This document shows positions 1 through 5,268 of a stretch of 15,854 bases of DNA, piece after piece. Within the stretch, counting starts at the first letter, position 1. Every line of letters starts with the position of its first letter. Under the pieces are notes generated by a model. It saw nothing but the letters and a program-made list of their open reading frames with translations, did no database searches and was not told where the DNA came from. The DNA lies in contig JAUSHE010000019.1 in assembly GCA_030648435.1 (NCBI GenBank), positions 1-15,854 of the forward strand. Direction: 5' to 3'. Position numbers and translations under genes: made by a program. Source of the stretch: Candidatus Daviesbacteria bacterium (GTDB lineage Bacteria; Patescibacteria; Microgenomatia; Daviesbacterales; UBA10151).

Positions 1-296
1 GCGGATTAACAATAATGTCGGACTCTATCCAGTATGGGCGTTTTGATTCTTGAGGGGAGTTATCTCTAGTACGAGAGGACCGAGATGAGGAAACCTCTAG
101 TGTGCCTGTTGTCACTCCAGTGGCAGCGCAGGGTAGCTACGTTTTTATTTGATAAGTGCTGAAAGCATCTAAGCACGAAGCAGACCCCAAGATTAGGAAT
201 CTTTAAGACCCCAAGTAGACTACTTGGTTGATAGGTTAGCAGTGTAAGTGCTGTAAGGCATTTAGCTTACTAATACTAATGGTCATCGTTGAGATT
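1..296 (+). rRNA. rrl: 23S ribosomal RNA, 3' part (cut by window start)
   Basis: This is the 3' end of large-subunit rRNA. The sarcin-ricin loop (AGTACGAGAGGACC) is at 69-82. It is followed by the conserved GATAAGTGCTGAAAGCATC segment near 151-169 and the terminal ACTAATACTAATGG region near 269-282. The 3' boundary is estimated by comparison with the E. coli end and could be off by several bases. Bases 1 to about 17-22 do not match the nearly universal GACAGTTCGGTC stretch expected here, whereas homology is good from CTCTATCC (23-30) onward. The 5' edge may therefore be an intron or intervening-sequence junction (see findings). Confidence 0.96.
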
Positions 297-316
297 TTTT
301 GCAATAGCCTTCGGCT

Positions 317-396
317 AGTCGTCAGCTCTCAGCCGTCAGTCGTCAGACAATTTCGAAAGATTAGTCTGATAGCTGATAGCTGAAGACTGATAGCTG
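317..396. repeat. CAGTC/CAGCT-type inverted-repeat element in the 23S-5S spacer
   Basis: An imperfect inverted repeat of about 80 bp. The left arm (317-348) is made of degenerate GTCGTCAG / CTCTCAG units. The right arm (364-396) is their reverse complement, made of CTGATAG units. They are separated by a 15-base spacer containing TTTCGAAA. The same unit vocabulary recurs around the four-helix-bundle gene (6725-7133) and inside rho (14560-14634). A short hairpin, TAGCC-TTC-GGCTA (305-317), abuts it on the left. In the rRNA precursor it would form a long stem just after 23S. No coding capacity is seen. Confidence 0.85.
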
Positions 397-435
397 GTCA
401 AATCCGTATTCACATTTTAGAGTACAAATAATATT

Positions 436-467
436 CATTGTAAATTGTACATTGTAAATTGTAAATT
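436..467. repeat. 14-bp tandem repeat, AT-rich
   Basis: CATTGTAAATTGTA occurs twice back to back (436-449 and 450-463), followed by a partial AATT. It is low-complexity spacer sequence between 23S and 5S. Its second copy supplies the TTGTAA hexamer used as the possible -35 box of a 5S promoter. Confidence 0.8.
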
Positions 468-480
468 CTTTTGATATACT
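452..480 (+). promoter_or_regulatory. Possible 5S rRNA promoter
   Basis: TTGTAA (452-457), a 17-base spacer and TATACT (475-480) with an upstream TG at 472-473. Transcription would begin near 486-487, essentially at the 5' end of 5S rRNA. Spacing and extended -10 are good, but AT-rich repeats produce such matches easily, and 5S may simply be processed from the 23S precursor. Confidence 0.4.
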
Positions 481-483
481 AGA

Positions 484-605
484 AGCCTCGGTGGTTTGTG
501 CGAAGTGGTCCGACCTGATCCCATCCCGAACTCAGTCGTCAAACACTTTAGCGGGGACGATAATATATCCGCAAGGTTATGTGAAAATACCTCACTGCCG
601 GGGTT
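484..605 (+). rRNA. rrf: 5S ribosomal RNA
   Basis: The segment contains the conserved 5S core CTGATCCCATCCCGAACTCAG (about 514-534). CCTCGG near the 5' end (486-491) can pair with CCGGGG (598-603) to close helix I, with flanking A/T pairs extending it. Total length of about 120 bases is normal. The exact ends are estimated from this helix and may be off by 2-3 bases. It lies about 190 bases after 23S, with a spacer full of repeats in place of the usual short linker. No tRNA is seen in the spacer. Confidence 0.93.
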
Positions 606-614
606 TTGATTAAA

Positions 615-645
615 GCTGGCAGTTATATGGATAACCGCCGGTAGC
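615..645 (+). terminator. Possible rRNA operon terminator hairpin
   Basis: GTTAT-ATGG-ATAAC forms a short stem-loop (622-635), extended by GGC/GCC across one mismatch. It is followed by the T-rich AATTTCTTT (646-654). It sits just after 5S and before the next promoter. The stem is imperfect, so this is tentative. Confidence 0.35.
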
Positions 646-659
646 AATTTCTTTACCTG

Positions 660-688
660 TTGACAGCTAGTAAAGATTATAGTAAAGT
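660..688 (+). promoter_or_regulatory. Promoter of the first toxin-antitoxin operon
   Basis: TTGACA (660-665), a 17-base spacer and TAAAGT (683-688). Predicted transcription start is at about 695-698, on or next to the ATG at 698, so the antitoxin message is probably leaderless. No Shine-Dalgarno sequence is present. Confidence 0.65.
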
Positions 689-697
689 ATCTTTACT
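669..697. promoter_or_regulatory. Operator-like inverted repeat at the antitoxin start
   Basis: AGTAAAGAT (669-677) is perfectly repeated in inverse orientation as ATCTTTACT (689-697). A further direct copy of AGTAAAG lies at 681-687. The site covers the -10 box and ends one base before the start codon. It is well placed for repression by the AbrB-like antitoxin alone or with its toxin, as in other type II systems. Autoregulation is inferred. Confidence 0.6.
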
Positions 698-973
698 ATG
701 CTACAAACTATATCTTCAAAACAATCAGTTTCAACTATCAGCAGCAAAGGGCAGATTACTCTTCCGGTGGCAGTCAGACGACATTTAGGCGTGGATATTA
801 ATGATAAAGTGGCTTTTATGATTGAACCTAATGGAAAAGTGCAAGTCGCCCAAGCTAAATATCCTACTATTGCCTCATTAAGTGGAGCTGCAGGCAAACT
901 GAAACAACCCTTACCCTGGAAGCAAGTATTAAAAATTGCCAGGGAAGACCGTTTAAAAGAAAAGTATGGTTAA
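698..973 (+). CDS. vapB: AbrB/MazE-type antitoxin (VapB)
   Basis: The 91-residue protein has a swapped-hairpin AbrB DNA-binding domain at about residues 11-50, seen in STISSKGQITLPVAVRRHLGV and a following strand-rich segment ending KVQVAQ. The remaining C-terminal tail (about 51-91) is charged and probably wraps the toxin. It overlaps the downstream PIN toxin gene by 8 bases, a standard antitoxin-toxin arrangement. The start at 698 is chosen because the promoter and operator end exactly there and the next in-frame ATG would remove most of the DNA-binding fold. Members of this family neutralise the partner toxin and repress their own operon. The AbrB plus PIN pairing is a known VapBC variant. 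Confidence 0.85.
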   Translation: MLQTISSKQSVSTISSKGQITLPVAVRRHLGVDINDKVAFMIEPNGKVQVAQAKYPTIASLSGAAGKLKQPLPWKQVLKIAREDRLKEKYG

Positions 974-1388
974 AGTGCTTAATTCATACATAGATACCGA
1001 TGTCATCATCCGCTTGCTCACTGGTGATGACGAACAAAAGCGCAAAGATGCAAAAGCTCTTTTTGAGCGGGTAGAGCAGGGAGATTTAATTCTATACGCT
1101 CCAGATACTGTAATTGCCGATGCAGTTTTTGTACTCTCCAGCCCTAATCTTTATGACTTACCCCGAAGCCAAATAAGGGATCTTTTGCAAATACTGCTAC
1201 ATTATCCTAACTTCAAAGTAGAAAACAAACAAGCAGTGATCAAAGCATTGGATTTATATGCGGATAAGAATATAGATTTTGGAGATGCAATGTTGGCGGT
1301 GTTAACTCTGGAGACACCGGAGAAGATAATTTATTCTTATGATCATGATTTTGATAAGATATCGGGTATAAAACGCAAAGAACCATAA
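966..1388 (+). CDS. vapC: PIN-domain ribonuclease toxin (VapC)
   Basis: A 140-residue PIN domain spanning nearly the whole protein. Metal-binding acidic residues are visible: D10 in YIDTDVIIRLL, D52 in the ADAVFVLS segment where most relatives have glutamate, D104/D107 in DFGDAML, and the cluster D126/D128/D130 in YDHDFDKI. Position 12 is D where N is usual after the first catalytic aspartate. VapC toxins cut RNA, often tRNA or rRNA; the target here cannot be read from sequence. Translation is probably coupled to the antitoxin through the 8-base overlap. The acidic set suggests an intact nuclease, and there is no sign of decay. Confidence 0.85.
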   Translation: MVKVLNSYIDTDVIIRLLTGDDEQKRKDAKALFERVEQGDLILYAPDTVIADAVFVLSSPNLYDLPRSQIRDLLQILLHYPNFKVENKQAVIKALDLYADKNIDFGDAMLAVLTLETPEKIIYSYDHDFDKISGIKRKEP

Positions 1389-1391
1389 ATG

Positions 1392-1400
1392 TGGTATATT
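1392..1400 (+). promoter_or_regulatory. Extended -10 promoter of the pilin-like gene
   Basis: TGG-TATATT is an extended -10 (TGN) element. The start codon A at 1407 lies 7 bases after its end, where transcription would begin, so the mRNA is probably leaderless. No convincing -35 box or Shine-Dalgarno sequence was found. Confidence 0.5.
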
Positions 1401-1406
1401 TAAATT

Positions 1407-1943
1407 ATGACTAAATCTGCCCGTGGCTTTACATTAGTTGAACTTCTGGTTGTTATTTCCATAATTGCCATTTTATCTGCCATAGGTTTGGTAATATTTT
1501 CAGGAGCCCAGAAAAGCGGCAGAACAGCCAAAAGAATTGGGGATCTAAAAGCCATTCAAACTGCCTTAGAGGTTTATTATTCAAGGAACGGGTCTTATCC
1601 AACTACCGGTGAAGCTACCGGTAAAGGCGTAAACTGTGCTAATGGTCAGTGGGGTGGGGCTTGGGTGTCTGAATGTTCTTTGTGGGGGAGTAAGGCCTCT
1701 GATCAAGTTGTTCCGGGATTGGTTCCGTCATATATAGTCGCTTTTCCGCAGGATCCGCAAATGGATAAAGTAGCGAGTAAAAGTTGTTATTTGTATACAT
1801 CAGATGGCACGGATTATAAATTATTGGATCATATTGTTTCTGAATTTACTGCAGCAGATTACCAAAGCCAAAAAAATCTTGTTGATCCGATGAGACCAAC
1901 TTGGGCGTGGGCTGTTTATACTGATGGTGGGCGTTGTTGGTAA
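1407..1943 (+). CDS. Type IV pilin / pseudopilin-like protein
   Basis: A 178-residue protein with a textbook class III signal. A short basic leader ends at G7, followed by FTLVELLVV with the mature +5 glutamate (E12). A hydrophobic helix follows to about residue 30. Prepilin peptidase would cleave after G7 and N-methylate F8. The segment RIGDLKAIQTALEVYYSRNGSYPTT is typical of GspG/PilA-like helix-to-loop regions. The C-terminal half is rich in W, G and C (cysteines in CANGQW, SECSLW, SKSCYLY and GRCW) and could hold disulfides. It may serve in a type IV pilus, an uptake pseudopilus or adhesion. No assembly ATPase, platform protein or peptidase is in the window. It sits alone between two toxin-antitoxin pairs and converges with the second, leaving 4 bases between. 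Confidence 0.88.
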   Translation: MTKSARGFTLVELLVVISIIAILSAIGLVIFSGAQKSGRTAKRIGDLKAIQTALEVYYSRNGSYPTTGEATGKGVNCANGQWGGAWVSECSLWGSKASDQVVPGLVPSYIVAFPQDPQMDKVASKSCYLYTSDGTDYKLLDHIVSEFTAADYQSQKNLVDPMRPTWAWAVYTDGGRCW

Positions 1944-1947
1944 TCCT

Positions 1948-2343
1948 TTATGAAGAATAATTTCTTTTTAGCTTTTTGTCCAAAGTAAGCAGTTCTGCGT
2001 GTTGGAATTTTGATAAATAAAGATATGACGCATCATAAAAGGTCAGCTTATGTTTATCAGCTAACTGCAACGTTTTCATAGAGTCTATTTCTACAAGCTC
2101 AATAGACATTAGTAAAAATCTCTTACCCAATTCTTTAGCCAGAGTTATATTAACTCTTTTCCGCATTACTGCTGTTTGTAAGCCATTAAATATCTCAAAA
2201 ATTAAAAGGGACGGCGCAATAAGTTGAATATTTTCCGACTTAAGTTTATCAAAAAATTGTTGGACTATATTGGCAGCTTCGTCGGGAAGCAAATAAGCTA
2301 ACAGAAAAGAAGAATCTACAACAAAGGTATTATTTTCTTCCAT
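1948..2343 (-). CDS. vapC: PIN-domain ribonuclease toxin (VapC)
   Basis: A 131-residue single PIN domain with all four canonical acidic positions in place: D10 (FVVDSSFLL), E50 (LIFEIFNGL), D104 (FYDASYL) and D122 (LTLDKKL). It is therefore predicted to be an active metal-dependent ribonuclease. It starts inside the end of the upstream ribbon-helix-helix antitoxin gene (14-base overlap), consistent with translational coupling. It is unrelated in detail to the VapC at 966-1388 and has a different class of antitoxin. The two are therefore independent systems, not a duplication. Confidence 0.86.
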   Translation of the reverse strand: MEENNTFVVDSSFLLAYLLPDEAANIVQQFFDKLKSENIQLIAPSLLIFEIFNGLQTAVMRKRVNITLAKELGKRFLLMSIELVEIDSMKTLQLADKHKLTFYDASYLYLSKFQHAELLTLDKKLKRNYSS

Positions 2344-2569
2344 AGTTAATTAGTTCTTTATAGTCAATTTTATCTTTAAAATGGGGCCTGATTCTTTCAA
2401 TATCTTCCAGTAAAATCTTTCTTTCTGTCAGTTTAACTTCTGTATTATATTTTTCCTTCACAGCAGTCCTGATAAGCTGACCTACAGAAGTTTTTTCAAT
2501 TTCTGCTATAACAGTTAGTTTTCTCCATAACTCTTCATCAAATAAAATATTCGTGCGTTTGTTTAACAT
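2330..2569 (-). CDS. vapB: Ribbon-helix-helix antitoxin (VapB)
   Basis: About 79 residues from the preferred start. The N-terminal part (NKRTNILFDEELWRKLTVIA, then EIEKTSVGQLIRTAVKEKY) is a ribbon-helix-helix DNA-binding domain of the CopG/Arc class. The C-terminal part (about 45-79) is a charged toxin-binding tail. The frame stays open upstream to 2593 (extra N-terminus MCMLICMC), but those codons are made by an operator repeat and lie at or before the predicted transcription start. The ATG at 2567-2569 is therefore preferred; the ATG at 2573-2575 remains possible. The protein should bind the downstream VapC and repress its own promoter. Confidence 0.8.
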   Translation of the reverse strand: MLNKRTNILFDEELWRKLTVIAEIEKTSVGQLIRTAVKEKYNTEVKLTERKILLEDIERIRPHFKDKIDYKELINYGRK

Positions 2570-2594
2570 ACACATACATATTAACATACACATA
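2563..2594. promoter_or_regulatory. Operator-like direct repeats at the second antitoxin start
   Basis: TTAACATACACATA occurs twice, at 2563-2576 and 2581-2594, an 18-base period. The pair covers the -10 box and start codon of the minus-strand antitoxin gene. Direct repeats spaced by nearly two helical turns suit two ribbon-helix-helix dimers binding one DNA face. Function is inferred. Confidence 0.55.
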
Positions 2595-2607
2595 TCTAAT
2601 ATGTCAA
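2579..2607 (-). promoter_or_regulatory. Promoter of the second toxin-antitoxin operon
   Basis: Read on the minus strand: TTGACA (2607-2602), a 17-base spacer and TTAATA (2584-2579). Transcription would begin around 2572, a few bases from the ATG at 2569, so the message is leaderless or nearly so. Confidence 0.6.
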
Positions 2608-2615
2608 ATTGCCCG

Positions 2616-2644
2616 TTGTTGGTGAATGATCTTTGTAGTATAAT
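2616..2644 (+). promoter_or_regulatory. Promoter of rpsA
   Basis: TTGTTG (2616-2621), a 17-base spacer and a perfect TATAAT (2639-2644). Transcription would start near 2651, giving a leader of about 30 bases with a Shine-Dalgarno sequence. It is divergent from the minus-strand antitoxin promoter, with the two -35 boxes 8 bases apart. Confidence 0.65.
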
Positions 2645-2667
2645 AATTCACATCTTAAAAAGAAAGT

Positions 2668-2673
2668 AAGGTG
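2668..2673 (+). promoter_or_regulatory. Ribosome binding site that selects the TTG start of rpsA
   Basis: AAGGTG ends 7 bases before TTG at 2681, an ideal spacing. In-frame ATG codons at 2687 and 2693 would be 13 and 19 bases away. The out-of-frame ATG at 2677 is too close. Confidence 0.5.
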
Positions 2674-2680
2674 ACCATGT

Positions 2681-3787
2681 TTGGCTATGACTATGGAGGA
2701 GCTATTAGCTTCTCAAACAAAAAATTTAACTCATCTTTACAGGGGTCTGGAAATTGAGGGTGAAGTTGTTTTAATCACAGATAAAGAAGTCATTTTAGAT
2801 CTCGGTACTAAATCAGAAGGTATTTTACCTCTCCGTGAAATTGCAGAAAAAGATCGTACTGAACTAAAAATCGGCAGTAAACTCAAAGCTTTTGTAATTT
2901 TGCCGGAAAACGAAAACGGTCAAACTATTTTATCCTTGGTCAGACAAACATTTACTCACCTCGAAGGAGCCAGGGCTCACTTTCGAGGTGGAAAATCAAG
3001 AGGATCCAGGTTTGTTGACTGGTCTAAATTCCATTTGGCTCAAAGTCAAAAAACTAAATTACAAGGGACAGTGCTGGAGGTTAATAAGGGCGGTTTGATT
3101 GTGGAAGTAGGAGAGACAAGAGGTTTCTTGCCCAATTCTCAGGTAGGATTCGGACTTTTATCAAAGGCTTCAAAAAGCATGGAAGATTTGGTTGGCCAGA
3201 AGTTGACAGTAACTATCATTGAGATAGACCAAACTAATAATAAATTGATTTTTTCGGAAAGAGGAGAAATTTCGGAAGAAATAAAAAGCAAACTATCTAA
3301 ATTTAAGAAAGATCAGAAAGTGGCAGGTAAAATTGTGGCTGTTTTACCCTTTGGTCTGGTAATAAATGTTGAAGGAGTAGAGGGACTGGTCTTTATTTCC
3401 GATGTATCCTGGGAAAGAACGGAAGATTTATCAAAAGATTTTCAAACAGGCAAGGAGCTTCCGGTATTGGTTTTAGGTGTTGATGAAGAACTGGGCCGGT
3501 TAAATCTGTCTATTAAGCAATTAATCGAGGATCCTTTTGCCGAAATATCTAAAAAGTTTCCGGCTGATGAGGTTGTGAAGGGGGAAATAACAGGTATTTC
3601 GGATACAGGAGTATCGGTAGCGCTCTCTGGTGCAGAAGGTTTATTGCTTGCTTCTAAAATGGATCCTGATACTAAATATGAAGCAGGAAAAAGTATGAGC
3701 TTTTTGGTTGATAGTGTAGATATACAGAAAAGGAAGGTTAATCTGGCCCCATTCGTGACCTCAACTACAGGTCTTATATATAAATAG
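2681..3787 (+). CDS. rpsA: 30S ribosomal protein S1 (four S1 domains)
   Basis: A 368-residue protein with four OB-fold S1 RNA-binding repeats, at roughly residues 22-88, 125-197, 212-280 and 295-360. Each shows the G-x-V...G...V...G-x-x-G/P pattern (for example GKIVAVLPFGLVINVEGVEGL). S1 holds mRNA on the 30S subunit and promotes initiation on structured or weakly ribosome-bound messages. E. coli S1 has six repeats; shorter four-repeat forms occur in many other bacteria. The start is placed at TTG 2681 from the ribosome binding site; ATG 2687 or 2693 would remove only 2-4 residues. An inverted repeat lies within the coding region at 2957-2990 in the first linker. A long palindrome begins at the stop codon. 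Confidence 0.9.
   Translation: MAMTMEELLASQTKNLTHLYRGLEIEGEVVLITDKEVILDLGTKSEGILPLREIAEKDRTELKIGSKLKAFVILPENENGQTILSLVRQTFTHLEGARAHFRGGKSRGSRFVDWSKFHLAQSQKTKLQGTVLEVNKGGLIVEVGETRGFLPNSQVGFGLLSKASKSMEDLVGQKLTVTIIEIDQTNNKLIFSERGEISEEIKSKLSKFKKDQKVAGKIVAVLPFGLVINVEGVEGLVFISDVSWERTEDLSKDFQTGKELPVLVLGVDEELGRLNLSIKQLIEDPFAEISKKFPADEVVKGEITGISDTGVSVALSGAEGLLLASKMDPDTKYEAGKSMSFLVDSVDIQKRKVNLAPFVTSTTGLIYK
2957..2990. repeat. CACCTCGAA inverted repeat inside rpsA
   Basis: CACCTCGAA (2957-2965) and TTCGAGGTG (2982-2990) are exact inverse copies. GAGCC/GGCTC extends the stem inward. It encodes part of HLEGARAHFRGG in the linker after the first S1 domain. A near-identical but longer pair lies in radA at 4042-4082. 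Confidence 0.8.
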
Positions 3788-3909
3788 ACGATGGATGATA
3801 GAAGATTGAAAATAGATTTTTGAAGATAGATGCTTGAAGATAGATAATCTTTCTATTTTCTACGTTCTACCTTCAAAGTTCTACCATCTACTTTCTATCT
3901 TCTATTGTC
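3787..3909. repeat. Long imperfect palindrome between rpsA and radA
   Basis: About 123 bp. The left half is built of degenerate GATAGAAGAT / GAAAATAGAT units. The right half is their reverse complement (CTTTCTATCTTCTA units). The outer ends GACGAT...ATTGTC match with one mismatch. It starts in the rpsA stop codon and stops 11 bases before radA. The sequence differs from the CAGTC/CAGCT family, but the architecture is the same: arms of short degenerate tandem units in inverted orientation. It would fold into a long hairpin in any rpsA-radA transcript. No radA promoter was recognised. Confidence 0.8.
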
Positions 3910-3919
3910 AAACTGATTC

Positions 3920-5251
3920 ATGTCTAAATTTCACTCTATCTATATCTGCCAACAATGCAACTATCAGTCTCCGACTTTTTTAGGTAAATGCCCGGAATGT
4001 GATTCCTGGAATTCTTTTGTGGAGCAGATAGAAGATCAATCCACCTCGAAGGTGAAGAAAATGCGGTTACACCTTCGAGGTGTAAATCCTGCAGGAATAG
4101 TCAATCTAAAAGATCTTCAGAAAAAAGATTACATAAGATTAAGTACCGGCATGGAAGAGTTTGACCGCTGTCTGGGAGGAGGAGTTGTAGTCGGGTCATT
4201 GGTACTGGTTTCGGGAGACCCCGGAATTGGGAAAAGCACACTTCTTACTCAGCTGGCATTGAATATAAAAGGAGCTCTTTATGTGGCCGGAGAGGAATCT
4301 GCCAGGCAGATTAAATTGAGAGTGGATAGAATCTCACAGAAAGCAGACCTGCCTGCCGGCAGGCAGGACCTGGCCGTTTTTAATGAGGTAGATGTGGATT
4401 TAGTTATCGAAGCTATCAGGAGTACCAAGCCTTCTTTGGTGATCGTAGATTCAATTCAATCTCTGGAAACCACTGACCTAGAATCTATTGCAGGATCAGT
4501 TGGTCAGATTAGGGAATGTGCTCACCGGCTGCAAAAAGTAGCCAAAGATCTGCATATTCCCATTTTTTTGGTCGGTCATGTGACCAAAGAGGGCAACTTA
4601 GCAGGACCGAAAACCCTGGAACATGTTGTGGATGTAGTTTTATCCCTGGAAGGTGATACGGTTTCTTTATTTAGAATACTAAGGTCAACTAAAAACAGAT
4701 TTGGTCCAACAGACGAGGTAGGGATTTTTGAAATGGAAGGAGCAGGTTTAATAGAAGTTAAAAATCCTTCCAAACTGTTCCTGGAGCAAAAAGTTGATGC
4801 TCCGGGATCGGCTGTAGTAGTGACAGCCAGCGGCAGAAGGCCGATTTTGGTAGAGATACAAGGACTGGTGACCAAAAGCTTTTTGCCTATCCCCAGAAGA
4901 GTCGGATCAGGCATTGACAATAATAGACTGCAGCTGCTGGTGGCGGTTTTATCAAAAAGGCTGGGACTGTCTTTGTTTGACAAGGATATTTTTATTAACG
5001 TGACAGGTGGCTTAAAACTATATGAGCCTGCGGTTGATCTGGGCATTTGTATGGCGATTATTTCTTCTTTAAAAGATCAAAATATCAAACCTAGAACAGT
5101 TTTTTTGGGAGAAGTGGGACTGTTGGGGGAGCTTCGCGCAGTGGCTCAGATTGACAGCAGAATCAAAGAGGCAAGAAAACTTGGTTTTGTTAACATTATT
5201 TCTTCCAAAAATGCCGGGAATTTAACTCAGGCCTTAAAATTAGTCTTGTAG
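3920..5251 (+). CDS. radA: DNA repair ATPase RadA/Sms
   Basis: A 443-residue protein, about the family's normal length. A four-cysteine zinc finger comes first (C10, C13, C24, C27). The RecA-like ATPase core carries the Walker A GDPGIGKST (99-107), a Walker B-type strand LVIVDSIQS (173-181) and the RadA signature KNRFG (258-262). The C-terminal third is the Lon-protease-like domain (about 280-443). RadA drives branch migration of recombination intermediates. Two palindromic elements are embedded in frame. CACCTCGAAGGTG and its inverse (4042-4082) fall in the linker after the zinc finger. A 20-bp perfect palindrome (4348-4367) adds LPAGRQ near residues 144-149, where other RadA proteins seem about seven residues shorter. 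No Shine-Dalgarno sequence is seen. The LytR_C and YacL-like genes follow. Confidence 0.95.
   Translation: MSKFHSIYICQQCNYQSPTFLGKCPECDSWNSFVEQIEDQSTSKVKKMRLHLRGVNPAGIVNLKDLQKKDYIRLSTGMEEFDRCLGGGVVVGSLVLVSGDPGIGKSTLLTQLALNIKGALYVAGEESARQIKLRVDRISQKADLPAGRQDLAVFNEVDVDLVIEAIRSTKPSLVIVDSIQSLETTDLESIAGSVGQIRECAHRLQKVAKDLHIPIFLVGHVTKEGNLAGPKTLEHVVDVVLSLEGDTVSLFRILRSTKNRFGPTDEVGIFEMEGAGLIEVKNPSKLFLEQKVDAPGSAVVVTASGRRPILVEIQGLVTKSFLPIPRRVGSGIDNNRLQLLVAVLSKRLGLSLFDKDIFINVTGGLKLYEPAVDLGICMAIISSLKDQNIKPRTVFLGEVGLLGELRAVAQIDSRIKEARKLGFVNIISSKNAGNLTQALKLVL
4042..4082. repeat. CACCTCGAAGGTG inverted repeat inside radA
   Basis: CACCTCGAAGGTG (4042-4054) and CACCTTCGAGGTG (4070-4082) are perfect 13-bp inverse copies around a 15-base loop. 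They lie in codons for the variable linker between the zinc finger and ATPase core (about residues 41-55). A shorter relative is in rpsA at 2957-2990. Confidence 0.85.
4348..4367. repeat. 20-bp perfect GC-rich palindrome inside radA
   Basis: CCTGCCTGCC followed directly by its reverse complement GGCAGGCAGG. It is far richer in GC than the surrounding gene. It encodes LPAGRQ as an apparent in-frame insertion. A related imperfect palindrome lies at 13807-13829 in another gene, read in a different frame. Confidence 0.9.
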
Positions 5252-5253
5252 TA

Positions 5254-5262
5254 TGGTATCAT
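5254..5262 (+). promoter_or_regulatory. Extended -10 promoter of the LytR_C gene
   Basis: TGG-TATCAT begins 3 bases after radA ends. The start codon A at 5269 is 7 bases past its end, so transcription should begin on or beside the start codon. No Shine-Dalgarno sequence is present. Confidence 0.5.
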
Positions 5263-5268
5263 AGCAAA

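Noticed and set aside
435..647. 70-codon minus-strand frame across 5S rRNA
   Set aside because: It is antisense to 5S rRNA, so it is a chance frame.
2677..2700. ATG at 2677 as the start of rpsA
   Set aside because: It is out of frame with the S1 domains. The in-frame starts are TTG 2681, ATG 2687 and ATG 2693.
4576..5046. 156-codon open frame on the minus strand within radA
   Set aside because: It is antisense to the RadA Lon-like domain, whose protein sequence is clearly conserved. The antisense translation has no recognisable domain.
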